From Paracoccaceae bacterium (GTDB taxonomy: Bacteria; Pseudomonadota; Alphaproteobacteria; Rhodobacterales; Rhodobacteraceae), in NCBI GenBank assembly GCA_023254015.1, contig JALQYS010000472.1, positions 1-6,565 of the forward strand: DNA of 6,565 bases, written 5' to 3'. The translations under genes and the position numbers were made by a program. Shown here piece after piece: positions 1 through 5,961 of this stretch. The notes beneath the pieces were generated by a model. It ran no database searches, was not told the DNA's origin, and saw nothing but the letters and a program-made list of their open reading frames with translations. Every line of letters begins with the position of its first letter. Position 1 is the first letter of the stretch.

Positions 1-36
1 TATGATTATTTTTCAAAAGCTTGCAGGAAGGTCACC

Positions 37-67
37 TTTGGCTCCGTTCCCTACCGCCGGAGCCAAA
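37..67. repeat. Perfect 10-bp inverted repeat (hairpin)
   Basis: TTTGGCTCCG at 37-46 is the exact reverse complement of CGGAGCCAAA at 58-67, with an 11-base loop. The T and A runs lie at the outer ends of the stem, and neither strand has a T-tract after the hairpin. It therefore does not fit a standard intrinsic terminator. It could be an RNA stem-loop, an extragenic repeat unit or a protein-binding site. Confidence 0.6.
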
Positions 68-97
68 AATCCTGTAGGGATCAATACGATAGGGCGC

Positions 98-122
98 GGC
101 GCAAGCTGCGCCTTTCGTCTTT
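98..122 (+). terminator. Possible rho-independent terminator (plus strand)
   Basis: GGCGCA at 98-103 pairs with TGCGCC at 107-112 across a 3-base loop. On the plus strand the GC-rich stem is followed by a T-rich tail at 113-122 (8 of 10 bases T). This would end a plus-strand transcript entering from left of the window. The stem is short and the tail is interrupted, so the call is moderate at best. Confidence 0.35.
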
Positions 123-237
123 TCCGGTGGCAAGGAAGCGCTAAGGAAGCACGCGTGCGCAGAGCGTTGCCGTTGCAGATCAGTCTCAGGCAAGCACTTT
201 TGCGGCGCGCTAGATTTGGGCAGCGTTGATCCGCATT

Positions 238-272
238 GAACAGGCGCGGGCGAAGTCGCGCCGCCCCTGTTC
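238..272. repeat. Imperfect long hairpin
   Basis: GAACAGG at 238-244 is the exact reverse complement of CCTGTTC at 266-272. Inside it, CGCG at 245-248 can pair with CGCG at 257-260, leaving a small asymmetric bulge on the right arm. No T-tract follows on either strand, so it is not an obvious intrinsic terminator. Function unknown. Confidence 0.35.
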
Positions 273-446
273 GCAGATAGTCTTTGTCCGATTTTTCGGA
301 ACAGGTCACATGGAGGGGGGAGCCGTTGGTCACCTCCAGGCTCTTGGATCGCCATAGGGCGGGTCAAGGACTCAAGGCCGAAACACAGAACGCGGAGAAA
401 AATCACGGCGATCTTCAGCGCTTTCGAGAGGATCGGCGCCGAATAG

Positions 447-470
447 AGGCGAAATCTTCACTCTTCGCCT
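447..470 (-). terminator. Candidate 3' hairpin of the mde operon
   Basis: AGGCGAA at 447-453 is the exact reverse complement of TTCGCCT at 464-470, with a 10-base loop. It starts about 20 bases past the mdeB stop codon in the direction of mde transcription. It overlaps a second palindrome, GCCTGCAGGC at 467-476. There is no T-tract after the stem on the minus strand, so it would be an atypical or Rho-assisted terminator, or simply a 3'-end stabilising hairpin. The position supports the call more than the structure does. Confidence 0.3.
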
Positions 471-488
471 GCAGGCCAAGGGCGTGCC

Positions 489-2867
489 CTATCTCGACCC
501 TTCAAAGCGTGACCCGGCCGAAAGCTCTCTGATGGATCGCGCCAGCGCATGGCGGTCCAGCCCGAAGTGGCGCTGAAGGTCGCCAATCGTGCCAGTCTGG
601 CCGAAATGTTCGACCCCGTGTGACACGGTCCTGTGTCCTCCGACAGACCCCAACCAGGCCAGAGTGGCGGGGTGGCCGTCGATGGCGGTGACGATCAGGC
701 AGTCGCGCGGCAAGTCTGCCAGCAGCGTCTCGATATGGCTTCGGGCCGCACGGTTGCCACGGGCGCGGACACGCTGGGCAGCGGTCCAGCCCGCATGCAG
801 CCGGTCCGACGAGGTAACGGCCAATACGCCGACATCGCGACGATGCTCGCCAATCAGGCCCGCCGCCGCGATCGCCTCGGGCGCAATTGCGCCCTGATAG
901 GCGATCACCACCTCGCAATTCGGTCCCGGCGGGCGCAGCCAATAGGCGCCATCAATGGCCCCTTGGCGGAAGGCCTCATCCTGCCGCTTGCCAGGCTGCT
1001 CAAGCGGATTGGTGGTCAACCGCAGATAGACAGAGCCGCCCGTCTCGTCGCGCAACCACGTTCGTTCGTCCGGGTCACCGTCGCCGTCGCGCTGCAAGTA
1101 GTCAAAGGCCCATTCCATGATCACCGCCAGCTCATCGGCGAAGGCCGGTTCAAAGGCGGCCAGCCCGTCCTGGCTCATGCCGGTCAGCGGTGTGCCGATG
1201 GATTGATGTGCGCCGCCTTCGGGGGCAAGTGTCACACCCGAAGGCGTGCCCACAATGATGAACCGCGCGTCCTGATAGCAGGCGTAGTTCAGTGCATCGA
1301 GGCCCCGATGCACGAAGGGATCATAGACCGTGCCAATGGGAAACAGCCGCTTGCCAAAAAGGCTGTGGCTCAGCCCCGCGGCACCCAGCAGCAAGAACAG
1401 GTTCATCTCGGCGATGCCCAGTTCGATATGTTGGCCTTCCGGCGTGAACTCCCATTTCGCTGTGGACGGGATGCGATGTTCGAGGAAGGCATCGCCTTGT
1501 GCCTTGCGGGCAAAGAGCTTGCGGCGGTTGACCCAAGGGCCGAGATTGGTGGTGCCCGTGACATCGGGCGAGGTCGTGACGATCCGCGCAGCGAGGCCCG
1601 AGTCGCCCTTCGACAGATCATCAAGGATCTTGCCGAAAGCAGCTTGGGTCGAAATCTCGCGATCGGCGTCGATGGCGATGGCAGGCACCGCGATGCGCTC
1701 GTCGTGGAACCTGCGGCGGCCTTTGGCAAAGAAGGGCACGCGGGCCAGAAACCCCTTCAGCGCGGCCTCGTCCGGGACGGCAGCAAAGGGCTCCCATTCC
1801 TGCCCCGCGGCTACGCCCATATGCGCCTGCCATTGCGCGAATTGGGTGGGGTTCATCAGGCCGCCGTGGTTGTCCTTGTGCCCGGCAATCGGCGTGCCCC
1901 AGCCCTTGATCGTATAGGCAAGAAAGCAAACCGGCCGGTCGTGATCTATTGCCGCAAAGACCTCTGCCATGGTCGCCACGCAATTGCCGCCAAGGTTTTC
2001 CATCAGGGCGGCCAGTTCGGCATCCGACCGCCGGTCGATCAGCGCCGATACCTCGCCCTGATCGCCCAGATCCTCCATCAGCCGCTTGCGCCAGACCGCT
2101 CCGCCCATGAAGGTCAGCGCCGCATACTGCTGGTTGGGGCAGGCGTCGATCCAGTCGCGCAAGGCGTCGCCCCCCGGCTCGGCAAAGGCCGCGCGTTGCA
2201 GGGCACCGTATTTCACCCGCACCACATCCCAGCCGAAAGCCTCGAAGATTTTCTCGATGCGGGCAAACAACCCCTCGCGCACGATCCCGTCCAGTGACTG
2301 GCGGTTATAGTCGATGATCCACCAGCAATTGCGCAGATCGTTCTTCCAGCCCTCCTGCAAGGCCTCGTAGATATTGCCCTCGTCCAGTTCGGCGTCCCCC
2401 ACCAGCGCGACCATCCGGCCCAAAGGCAGACCCTGCCCCCAGTCCTTGGCCGCGACATAGTCCTGCACCAGAGAGGCAAAGGCGGTGATCGCCACGCCCA
2501 AGCCCACCGAGCCGGTCGAGAAATCGACATCGTCGATGTCCTTGGTGCGGCTGGGATAGCTTTGCACCCCGCCAAAGCCGCGGAAGTTCTCCATCTTTTC
2601 GCGGGTCAGGTTGCCCATCAGATACTGGATCGCGTGAAAGACCGGCGCGGCATGGGGTTTCACCGCAACCCTGTCCTCGGGCCGAAGCGCCGAGAAATAG
2701 AGCGCTGTCAGGATCGACACCATCGAAGCCGACGACGCCTGATGCCCGCCGATCTTGATGCCGTCCACCTTTGGCCGAATGTGGTTCGCATGGTGGATCA
2801 TCCAGTGCGACAGCCACAATAGCCGCTGTTCCAGAGTTTTCAGATGGGTCTGGTCAGCAACGGTCAT
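489..2867 (-). CDS. mdeB: MdeB-type homodimeric 2-oxo acid (2-oxobutyrate/pyruvate) dehydrogenase E1 component
   Basis: This is a thiamine-diphosphate enzyme of the AceE family, 792 residues. By context it would decarboxylate 2-oxobutyrate released by MdeA, on the way to propionyl-CoA. Visible AceE-like landmarks are GGH (His42) and KPH (His72), an SYPSR segment near 103-107, and FSTGSVGLG near 116-124. The ThDP/Mg motif starts at GDAE (157-160) and ends at Asn188. TIKGWG lies near 319-324, the conserved Glu487 sits in GIAEMN, and an EGGAHQS loop carries His554. The start is the ATG at 2867, which has AGGAG six bases upstream; an in-frame TTG at 2885 would add six residues and destroy that spacing. 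The N-terminus is about 60 residues shorter than E. coli AceE, as judged from the GGH position. It is the last gene of the operon, 41 bases after the dmdA-like stop. Plain pyruvate activity is possible. No E2 or E3 gene is in the window. Confidence 0.85.
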   Translation of the reverse strand: MTVADQTHLKTLEQRLLWLSHWMIHHANHIRPKVDGIKIGGHQASSASMVSILTALYFSALRPEDRVAVKPHAAPVFHAIQYLMGNLTREKMENFRGFGGVQSYPSRTKDIDDVDFSTGSVGLGVAITAFASLVQDYVAAKDWGQGLPLGRMVALVGDAELDEGNIYEALQEGWKNDLRNCWWIIDYNRQSLDGIVREGLFARIEKIFEAFGWDVVRVKYGALQRAAFAEPGGDALRDWIDACPNQQYAALTFMGGAVWRKRLMEDLGDQGEVSALIDRRSDAELAALMENLGGNCVATMAEVFAAIDHDRPVCFLAYTIKGWGTPIAGHKDNHGGLMNPTQFAQWQAHMGVAAGQEWEPFAAVPDEAALKGFLARVPFFAKGRRRFHDERIAVPAIAIDADREISTQAAFGKILDDLSKGDSGLAARIVTTSPDVTGTTNLGPWVNRRKLFARKAQGDAFLEHRIPSTAKWEFTPEGQHIELGIAEMNLFLLLGAAGLSHSLFGKRLFPIGTVYDPFVHRGLDALNYACYQDARFIIVGTPSGVTLAPEGGAHQSIGTPLTGMSQDGLAAFEPAFADELAVIMEWAFDYLQRDGDGDPDERTWLRDETGGSVYLRLTTNPLEQPGKRQDEAFRQGAIDGAYWLRPPGPNCEVVIAYQGAIAPEAIAAAGLIGEHRRDVGVLAVTSSDRLHAGWTAAQRVRARGNRAARSHIETLLADLPRDCLIVTAIDGHPATLAWLGSVGGHRTVSHGVEHFGQTGTIGDLQRHFGLDRHALARSIRELSAGSRFEGSR

Positions 2868-2873
2868 CGGCGG

Positions 2874-2878
2874 CTCCT
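2874..2878 (-). promoter_or_regulatory. Ribosome binding site that fixes the mdeB start
   Basis: The minus strand reads AGGAG here, six bases before the ATG at 2867. An upstream in-frame TTG at 2885 has no comparable site, so the shorter ATG start is preferred. Confidence 0.75.
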
Positions 2879-2908
2879 GTGGCAACGGGGCGGAAACGGG
2901 CGGCGGTT

Positions 2909-4024
2909 TCAGGGTTTGAAGGGCAGCGGCGTCGGGCGCAGGCCTACCCTGCCCTCGGGCAGATCAAGGCAAAGGCCCGCCGTCTCGTCGCCCAGATCGG
3001 CCCGCAAGAGGCCCAGGGCAATGCTGCGACCCAGCCGGGGCGAGAACACCAGTTCGCTGACCACGCCCACCGCCACGCCGTCCAGATGCACCGGAACCGG
3101 ATGGCCGGGAGAAGTCGGCCGCCCCTCGACCCAGAACCCGGTACGCCGGCGCTGCAAGCCGCGAGCCGACTTTTCCCGCAGGGCCTCGCGACCGACATAG
3201 TCATCGGCGCGGTCCAGATCGACCAGCGCGCCGATCCCCATCTCGAACGGATCCGCAGGGATGACCTGCCAGCGCATGTCCGAGCCGTAAGAGATCAGCC
3301 CGCTTTCCACCCGCTCGATATCGTTCGGCGCACCGGGACCGATGCCGAAAGCCGCTCCGGCGGCGGCCACCTTGTCCCAAAGCGCGCTGCCATGGCGGCC
3401 ATCGGTCAGGTAAAGCTCATACCCGCCCTGCTTGGACCAGCCGGAGCGCGCCAGCACCAAGGGAATCCCGTCAAGATTCGTCTCGCGGAACCCGAAATAC
3501 TGCAGTTCGCGCACCCAATCCCCAAAGAGCGCCGCCGTCACGTCTGCAGCCAAGGGGCCTTGAATGGCCAAGGGCGCGACATCCGGTTCGCTGACCCGTG
3601 CCTTCCAGCCCTTTTCCCGCGCAATGGCCTGACACCAAAGGTGCAGATCGCTGTCCGCCACCGAAAGCCAGAAGCGGTCATCGGCAAGCTTCAGCAGCAC
3701 AGGGTCATTGATAAGCCAGCCGTCATGGTCGCAGATCGGCACATAGCGGCCCTGGCCCACGCGGGTGCCATCCAGATTGCGGGGGGTGATGTATTGCACC
3801 AGCCGCGCGGCATCGGGGCCAGAGATCTCGACCTGACGCTGTGCGGCCACGTCCCACATCGCCACGCCGGTCATCAGGCGCTGATACTCCGCATCCGGAT
3901 CGCCGAAATGCGCCGGAATCAGCATGTGATTGTAGACGGAAAAGCTTTTCACCCCGGCGCGCAGCGTGGCGTCGAAATAGGGAGATTTGCGCAAGTTCGC
4001 GCCGATGGCAAAGTCAAACGTCAT
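2909..4024 (-). CDS. DmdA-like tetrahydrofolate-dependent S-demethylase (GcvT/aminomethyltransferase fold)
   Basis: The protein has 371 residues, the usual length for DmdA and GcvT. It carries segments I recognise from DMSP demethylase DmdA: YNHML (31-35), WDVA with RQV (57-65), the YVP-then-NDPV stretch (94-109), PLAIQGP (151-157), SGWSKQGGYELY (194-205) and NDIERVESGL with SYGSDM (234-250). GcvT normally has a Thr/Gly-rich RTGYTGE-type motif where SGWSKQGG stands, so this is on the DmdA side of the family. DmdA moves one methyl from dimethylsulfoniopropionate to tetrahydrofolate, giving methylmercaptopropionate and 5-methyl-THF in the cytoplasm. The substrate here is not proven. Sitting between mdeA and mdeB, an S-methylmethionine or other sulfonium demethylase is equally plausible. 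AAAAGGA at 4034-4040 lies nine bases before the ATG, and the gene starts 18 bases after the mdeA stop, so the genes are surely co-transcribed. I leave the symbol empty because DmdA-like paralogues differ in substrate. Confidence 0.8.
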   Translation of the reverse strand: MTFDFAIGANLRKSPYFDATLRAGVKSFSVYNHMLIPAHFGDPDAEYQRLMTGVAMWDVAAQRQVEISGPDAARLVQYITPRNLDGTRVGQGRYVPICDHDGWLINDPVLLKLADDRFWLSVADSDLHLWCQAIAREKGWKARVSEPDVAPLAIQGPLAADVTAALFGDWVRELQYFGFRETNLDGIPLVLARSGWSKQGGYELYLTDGRHGSALWDKVAAAGAAFGIGPGAPNDIERVESGLISYGSDMRWQVIPADPFEMGIGALVDLDRADDYVGREALREKSARGLQRRRTGFWVEGRPTSPGHPVPVHLDGVAVGVVSELVFSPRLGRSIALGLLRADLGDETAGLCLDLPEGRVGLRPTPLPFKP

Positions 4025-4042
4025 GAAGAGCGGTCCTTTTGT

Positions 4043-5245
4043 TCAAGCGGCTTCGGCGTTATGGGCGGCCAAGGCCTGCATCAGATCGTCCAGAATATCC
4101 TCTACCCCTTCCAGCCCGACAGACAAGCGCACCAACCCCTCGGCGATCCCATGGGCCGCGCGTTCTTCGGGGGTATAGGTGGAATGGGTCATCGAGGCAG
4201 GGTGCTGGATCAAGCTTTCGGCATCGCCAAGGCTGACCGCACGCTGCACAAGGCGCAGGCGGTTCATCATGGCAATGCCGCCCGCCTTGCCGCCCACGAC
4301 TTCAAAAGGGATCATCCCGCCGAAGGCCGCCATCTGGCGCTGCGCCAGTTCCTTTTGCGGAAATGAGTCAAGCCCCGGATAATGCACGCATTTCACCGCT
4401 GGATGCGCCTCAAGCGCGCGGGCGATGGTCAGCGCGGCGACCGAATGGGCGCGCACCCGCAGGTCCAGCGTCTTGATGCCCCTCAAAAGAAGCATGGCCG
4501 ACAGAGGCGACATCACCGCCCCGGTCATGTCCTTGATGCCGACAAGGCGGATCGCCTGAATATCCTCGGCCCGTCCCGCGATCAGCCCGGCAATCACATC
4601 GCCATGACCGCTCAGATACTTGGTTGCCGAATGCACCACGATATCGGCGCCATGTTCGATTGGCCGCGTCAGAACCGGCGTGGCATAGGTATTGTCCACC
4701 ACCACTTTGGCACCGTGGCGATGGGCGATGTCGCTGATGGCGGCGATGTCGACCAGCCGGTTGTTCGGGTTGGCGGGCGTCTCGAAATAGACAATCCGGG
4801 TCTTTGGCCCGATCGCCTCGGCAAGGTTGGCCGGGTCTGACAGGTCAACCGGCCGCACCGTGACGCCAAAGCGCGGCAAGCCATGGGTCAGGAAGGCAAA
4901 AGTGCAGCCGTAAAGCGTCTTGTCGAGGATCACCTCATCCCCCGCCTGCAGGAAAGTCCAGAGCGTCGAGGTGATCGCACCCATGCCGGAGGCCGCACAA
5001 AGCCCGGCATCGGCCCCTTCCAGATTGGCAATACGCCGCTCCAGCGCGTCCAGCGTCGGGTTTGAGATGCGGCTGTAGAAATGTCCCTCGGCCGCGCCGG
5101 CAAACATCGCGCCACCGGCTTCGGCGGTGTCGAAGGTGAAGGTGGAGGACAGATAGACCGGCGGGTTCAGGGCCCCCTGATGGTCACGGGCTTCATAGCC
5201 ATGATGAATGGCGCGGGTGGCAAGGCTGGGGGGCGTGTGACGCAT
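4043..5245 (-). CDS. mdeA: L-methionine gamma-lyase (PLP-dependent)
   Basis: Cleaves L-methionine to methanethiol, ammonia and 2-oxobutyrate. It is a cytosolic, normally tetrameric Cys/Met-metabolism PLP enzyme. From the ATG at 5245 it has 400 residues, like the P. putida enzyme (398), and every active-site residue I recall from that enzyme is present two positions earlier: Tyr57 and Arg59 in YSRISNPT, Tyr112, Cys114 in LYGCT, Asp184, the PLP lysine Lys209 in HSATKYLSGHGD, Lys238-Asp239-Met240, Ser338 and Arg373. The Cys114 plus Lys238/Asp239 combination separates gamma-lyases for methionine from cystathionine gamma-lyase and gamma-synthase. GGAG at 5252-5255 lies six bases before the ATG at 5245. 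An in-frame ATG at 5257 (four residues longer) is possible. The longer frame back to 5344 would run through the operator and is rejected. First gene of the mde operon, divergent from mdeR. Confidence 0.93.
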   Translation of the reverse strand: MRHTPPSLATRAIHHGYEARDHQGALNPPVYLSSTFTFDTAEAGGAMFAGAAEGHFYSRISNPTLDALERRIANLEGADAGLCAASGMGAITSTLWTFLQAGDEVILDKTLYGCTFAFLTHGLPRFGVTVRPVDLSDPANLAEAIGPKTRIVYFETPANPNNRLVDIAAISDIAHRHGAKVVVDNTYATPVLTRPIEHGADIVVHSATKYLSGHGDVIAGLIAGRAEDIQAIRLVGIKDMTGAVMSPLSAMLLLRGIKTLDLRVRAHSVAALTIARALEAHPAVKCVHYPGLDSFPQKELAQRQMAAFGGMIPFEVVGGKAGGIAMMNRLRLVQRAVSLGDAESLIQHPASMTHSTYTPEERAAHGIAEGLVRLSVGLEGVEDILDDLMQALAAHNAEAA

Positions 5246-5287
5246 CGGATGCTCCATCTCGTTACACCCAGACTGCGATTGTTCTCG

Positions 5288-5316
5288 TGGCATTTGGTTG
5301 CTAATAATGCCAAATG
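5288..5316. promoter_or_regulatory. Second, gapped inverted repeat, candidate auxiliary MdeR site
   Basis: TGGCATT at 5288-5294 and AATGCCA at 5306-5312 repeat the half-site of the 21-base palindrome with an 11-base gap. An overlapping pair, CATTTGG at 5291-5297 and CCAAATG at 5310-5316, is also symmetrical. Same-strand copies of the heptamer are 41 bases apart (5288 and 5329) and 31 bases apart (5306 and 5337), close to four and three helical turns. That spacing would let a multimeric Lrp-type protein contact both sites on one DNA face. Confidence 0.5.
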
Positions 5317-5325
5317 TAGTATTGA

Positions 5326-5346
5326 TATTGGCATTTAATGCCAATA
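5326..5346. promoter_or_regulatory. Perfect 21-base palindrome, candidate MdeR operator
   Basis: TATTGGCATT at 5326-5335 and AATGCCAATA at 5337-5346 are exact reverse complements around a single central T at 5336. The right end abuts the mdeR ribosome binding site (AGGGGG from 5346), and the site covers the expected mdeR transcription start and the proposed mdeA -35 box. Lrp/AsnC proteins bind short palindromes as dimers and often autoregulate, so this is the best candidate for the MdeR binding site. Binding itself is inference. Confidence 0.65.
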
Positions 5347-5355
5347 GGGGGCATC

Positions 5356-5814
5356 ATGGACGAAAAAGACCGCCAGATCATTCGCGCCCTGCAAAAGAAT
5401 GGTCGCGCCACGAATCTGGATATTGCCGCCGAGGTGAACCTGTCGCCCTCGCCCTGCCTGCGCCGTATCCGGCTCTTGGAGGAAAGCGGCGCGATCATGG
5501 GCTACCGGGCGGTTGCCGACCAGCGTGCCTATGGGCTGGCGGTCACGGTCTTTATCCGCATCCGGTTGGAACGCCACAGCGAAGAAACCGTCAAGCGTTT
5601 CGAAAGCCGCATTCGCGCGCTGGATGAGGTTCTGGAATGCCACCTGATGACCGGGGCCGCCGATTATCACCTGCGCGTGGTGGTGTCCGGGCTGGAAGCC
5701 TACGAGGATTTCATCCGCACGCGCATCCACCCGATCGACGGCATTGCTTCGATCGACTCCAGCTTCGTCTATGGCACGGTCAAGAACACAGGGGTATTTC
5801 CAGCCAGCGTCTGA
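5356..5814 (+). CDS. mdeR: Lrp/AsnC-family transcriptional regulator of the mde operon
   Basis: The protein has 152 residues, the normal Lrp length. An N-terminal winged helix-turn-helix spans roughly residues 3-50 (DRQIIRALQKNGR, then LSPSPCLRRIRLLEESGAI, close to the Lrp signature LSPTPC). A C-terminal ligand-binding RAM domain follows at about 65-142, with the typical ECHLMTGAADYHLRV segment (94-108). It lies back-to-back with mdeA, as MdeR does in P. putida, where the Lrp-type MdeR controls mdeAB. By analogy it responds to methionine or a related compound and likely autoregulates through the adjacent palindrome. I chose the ATG at 5356, with AGGGGG at 5346-5351 just upstream. The in-frame ATG at 5338 lies inside the palindrome, lacks a ribosome binding site and would add six residues with no family counterpart. 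The ligand and the sign of regulation are not visible in the sequence. Confidence 0.88.
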   Translation: MDEKDRQIIRALQKNGRATNLDIAAEVNLSPSPCLRRIRLLEESGAIMGYRAVADQRAYGLAVTVFIRIRLERHSEETVKRFESRIRALDEVLECHLMTGAADYHLRVVVSGLEAYEDFIRTRIHPIDGIASIDSSFVYGTVKNTGVFPASV

Positions 5815-5860
5815 AGATGATGCGACCAAAGAATTGACCTGCGGCCAGAGACGCAAACAT

Positions 5861-5894
5861 CGTTCGGCGAACGAACGTCAGTTTTTGGCCGAAC
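5861..5894. repeat. Overlapping inverted repeats downstream of mdeR
   Basis: CGTTC at 5861-5865 pairs with GAACG at 5869-5873, and alternatively GTTCGGC at 5862-5868 pairs with GCCGAAC at 5888-5894. A run of five T lies at 5882-5886, between the alternative arms. The region could hold the mdeR transcript end, but neither pairing is followed directly by a proper T-tract, so a terminator call would be weak. Confidence 0.3.
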
Positions 5895-5905
5895 AGCGCA
5901 CCATT

Positions 5906-5927
5906 GCCCGAGGGTGTTCCTTCGGGC
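5906..5927. repeat. GC-rich hairpin between mdeR and the HEPN-like gene
   Basis: GCCCGA at 5906-5911 pairs with TCGGGC at 5922-5927, and the stem can extend by GG (5912-5913) with CC (5919-5920) past a one-base bulge. It is followed by AAA, not T, on the plus strand. It covers an in-frame GTG at 5914 that could otherwise extend the next gene, which argues against that upstream start. It could help end mdeR transcription. Confidence 0.3.
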
Positions 5928-5961
5928 AAAGTCCACAAGACGGCAGATCAAGGGTAGCAAG

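Larger units (their letters stand above)
1..488. other. Non-coding stretch downstream of mdeB, no gene recognised
   Basis: No reading frame here gives a protein I recognise. The open frames on both strands are arginine-, proline- and serine-rich in the way chance frames are in GC-rich DNA, and none has a convincing ribosome binding site. The stretch holds several inverted repeats, listed separately (37-67, 98-112, 238-272, 447-470), and a short direct repeat AAGGAAGC at 132-139 and 143-150. It probably contains the 3' end of the mde transcript and the end of a plus-strand transcript coming from left of the window. An unrecognised small RNA or a decayed gene cannot be excluded. Confidence 0.6.
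5246..5355. promoter_or_regulatory. Divergent mdeA/mdeR promoter-operator region
   Basis: This is an AT-rich island in GC-rich DNA. Weak sigma-70-like elements can be drawn on both strands. For mdeR they are TTGGTT (5294-5299), a 17-base spacer and TAGTAT (5317-5322). For mdeA, on the minus strand, they are TTGGCA (5344-5339), a 17-base spacer and TACTAC (5321-5316). The two overlap, so both promoters would share the operator and could not easily be occupied at once. Matches to consensus are only 3-4 of 6 per box, so the exact boxes are tentative. That both promoters lie in this gap is much surer. Confidence 0.6.

Noticed and set aside
98..122. Hairpin considered as the terminator of the mde operon
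   Set aside because: The T-rich tail lies on the plus-strand side, so it would stop plus-strand transcription, not the minus-strand mde transcript.
132..150. AAGGAAGC direct repeat considered as a start of a CRISPR or iteron array
   Set aside because: There are only two short copies, 11 bases apart, with no further units.
284..532. Possible small gene on the plus strand overlapping the mdeB 3' end
   Set aside because: It starts with TTG without a ribosome binding site, has low-complexity Arg-rich content, runs into the convergent mdeB coding sequence and resembles nothing I know.
633..2297. A long open frame (554 codons) on the plus strand opposite mdeB
   Set aside because: It is antisense to a gene with a full set of AceE-family motifs. 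The translation has no recognisable domains, and long antisense frames are expected in GC-rich DNA with strong third-position bias.
2771..4366. A long open frame (531 codons) on the plus strand opposite the dmdA-like gene
   Set aside because: It overlaps three well-supported minus-strand genes, is rich in Arg, His, Gln and Ala with no family likeness, and is best explained as a codon-bias shadow.
4043..5344. Extended mdeA start at 5344 adding 33 residues
   Set aside because: It would translate the operator and promoter region, lacks a ribosome binding site and gives a leader without a family counterpart. The ATG at 5245 has GGAG at six bases and yields the family's usual length.
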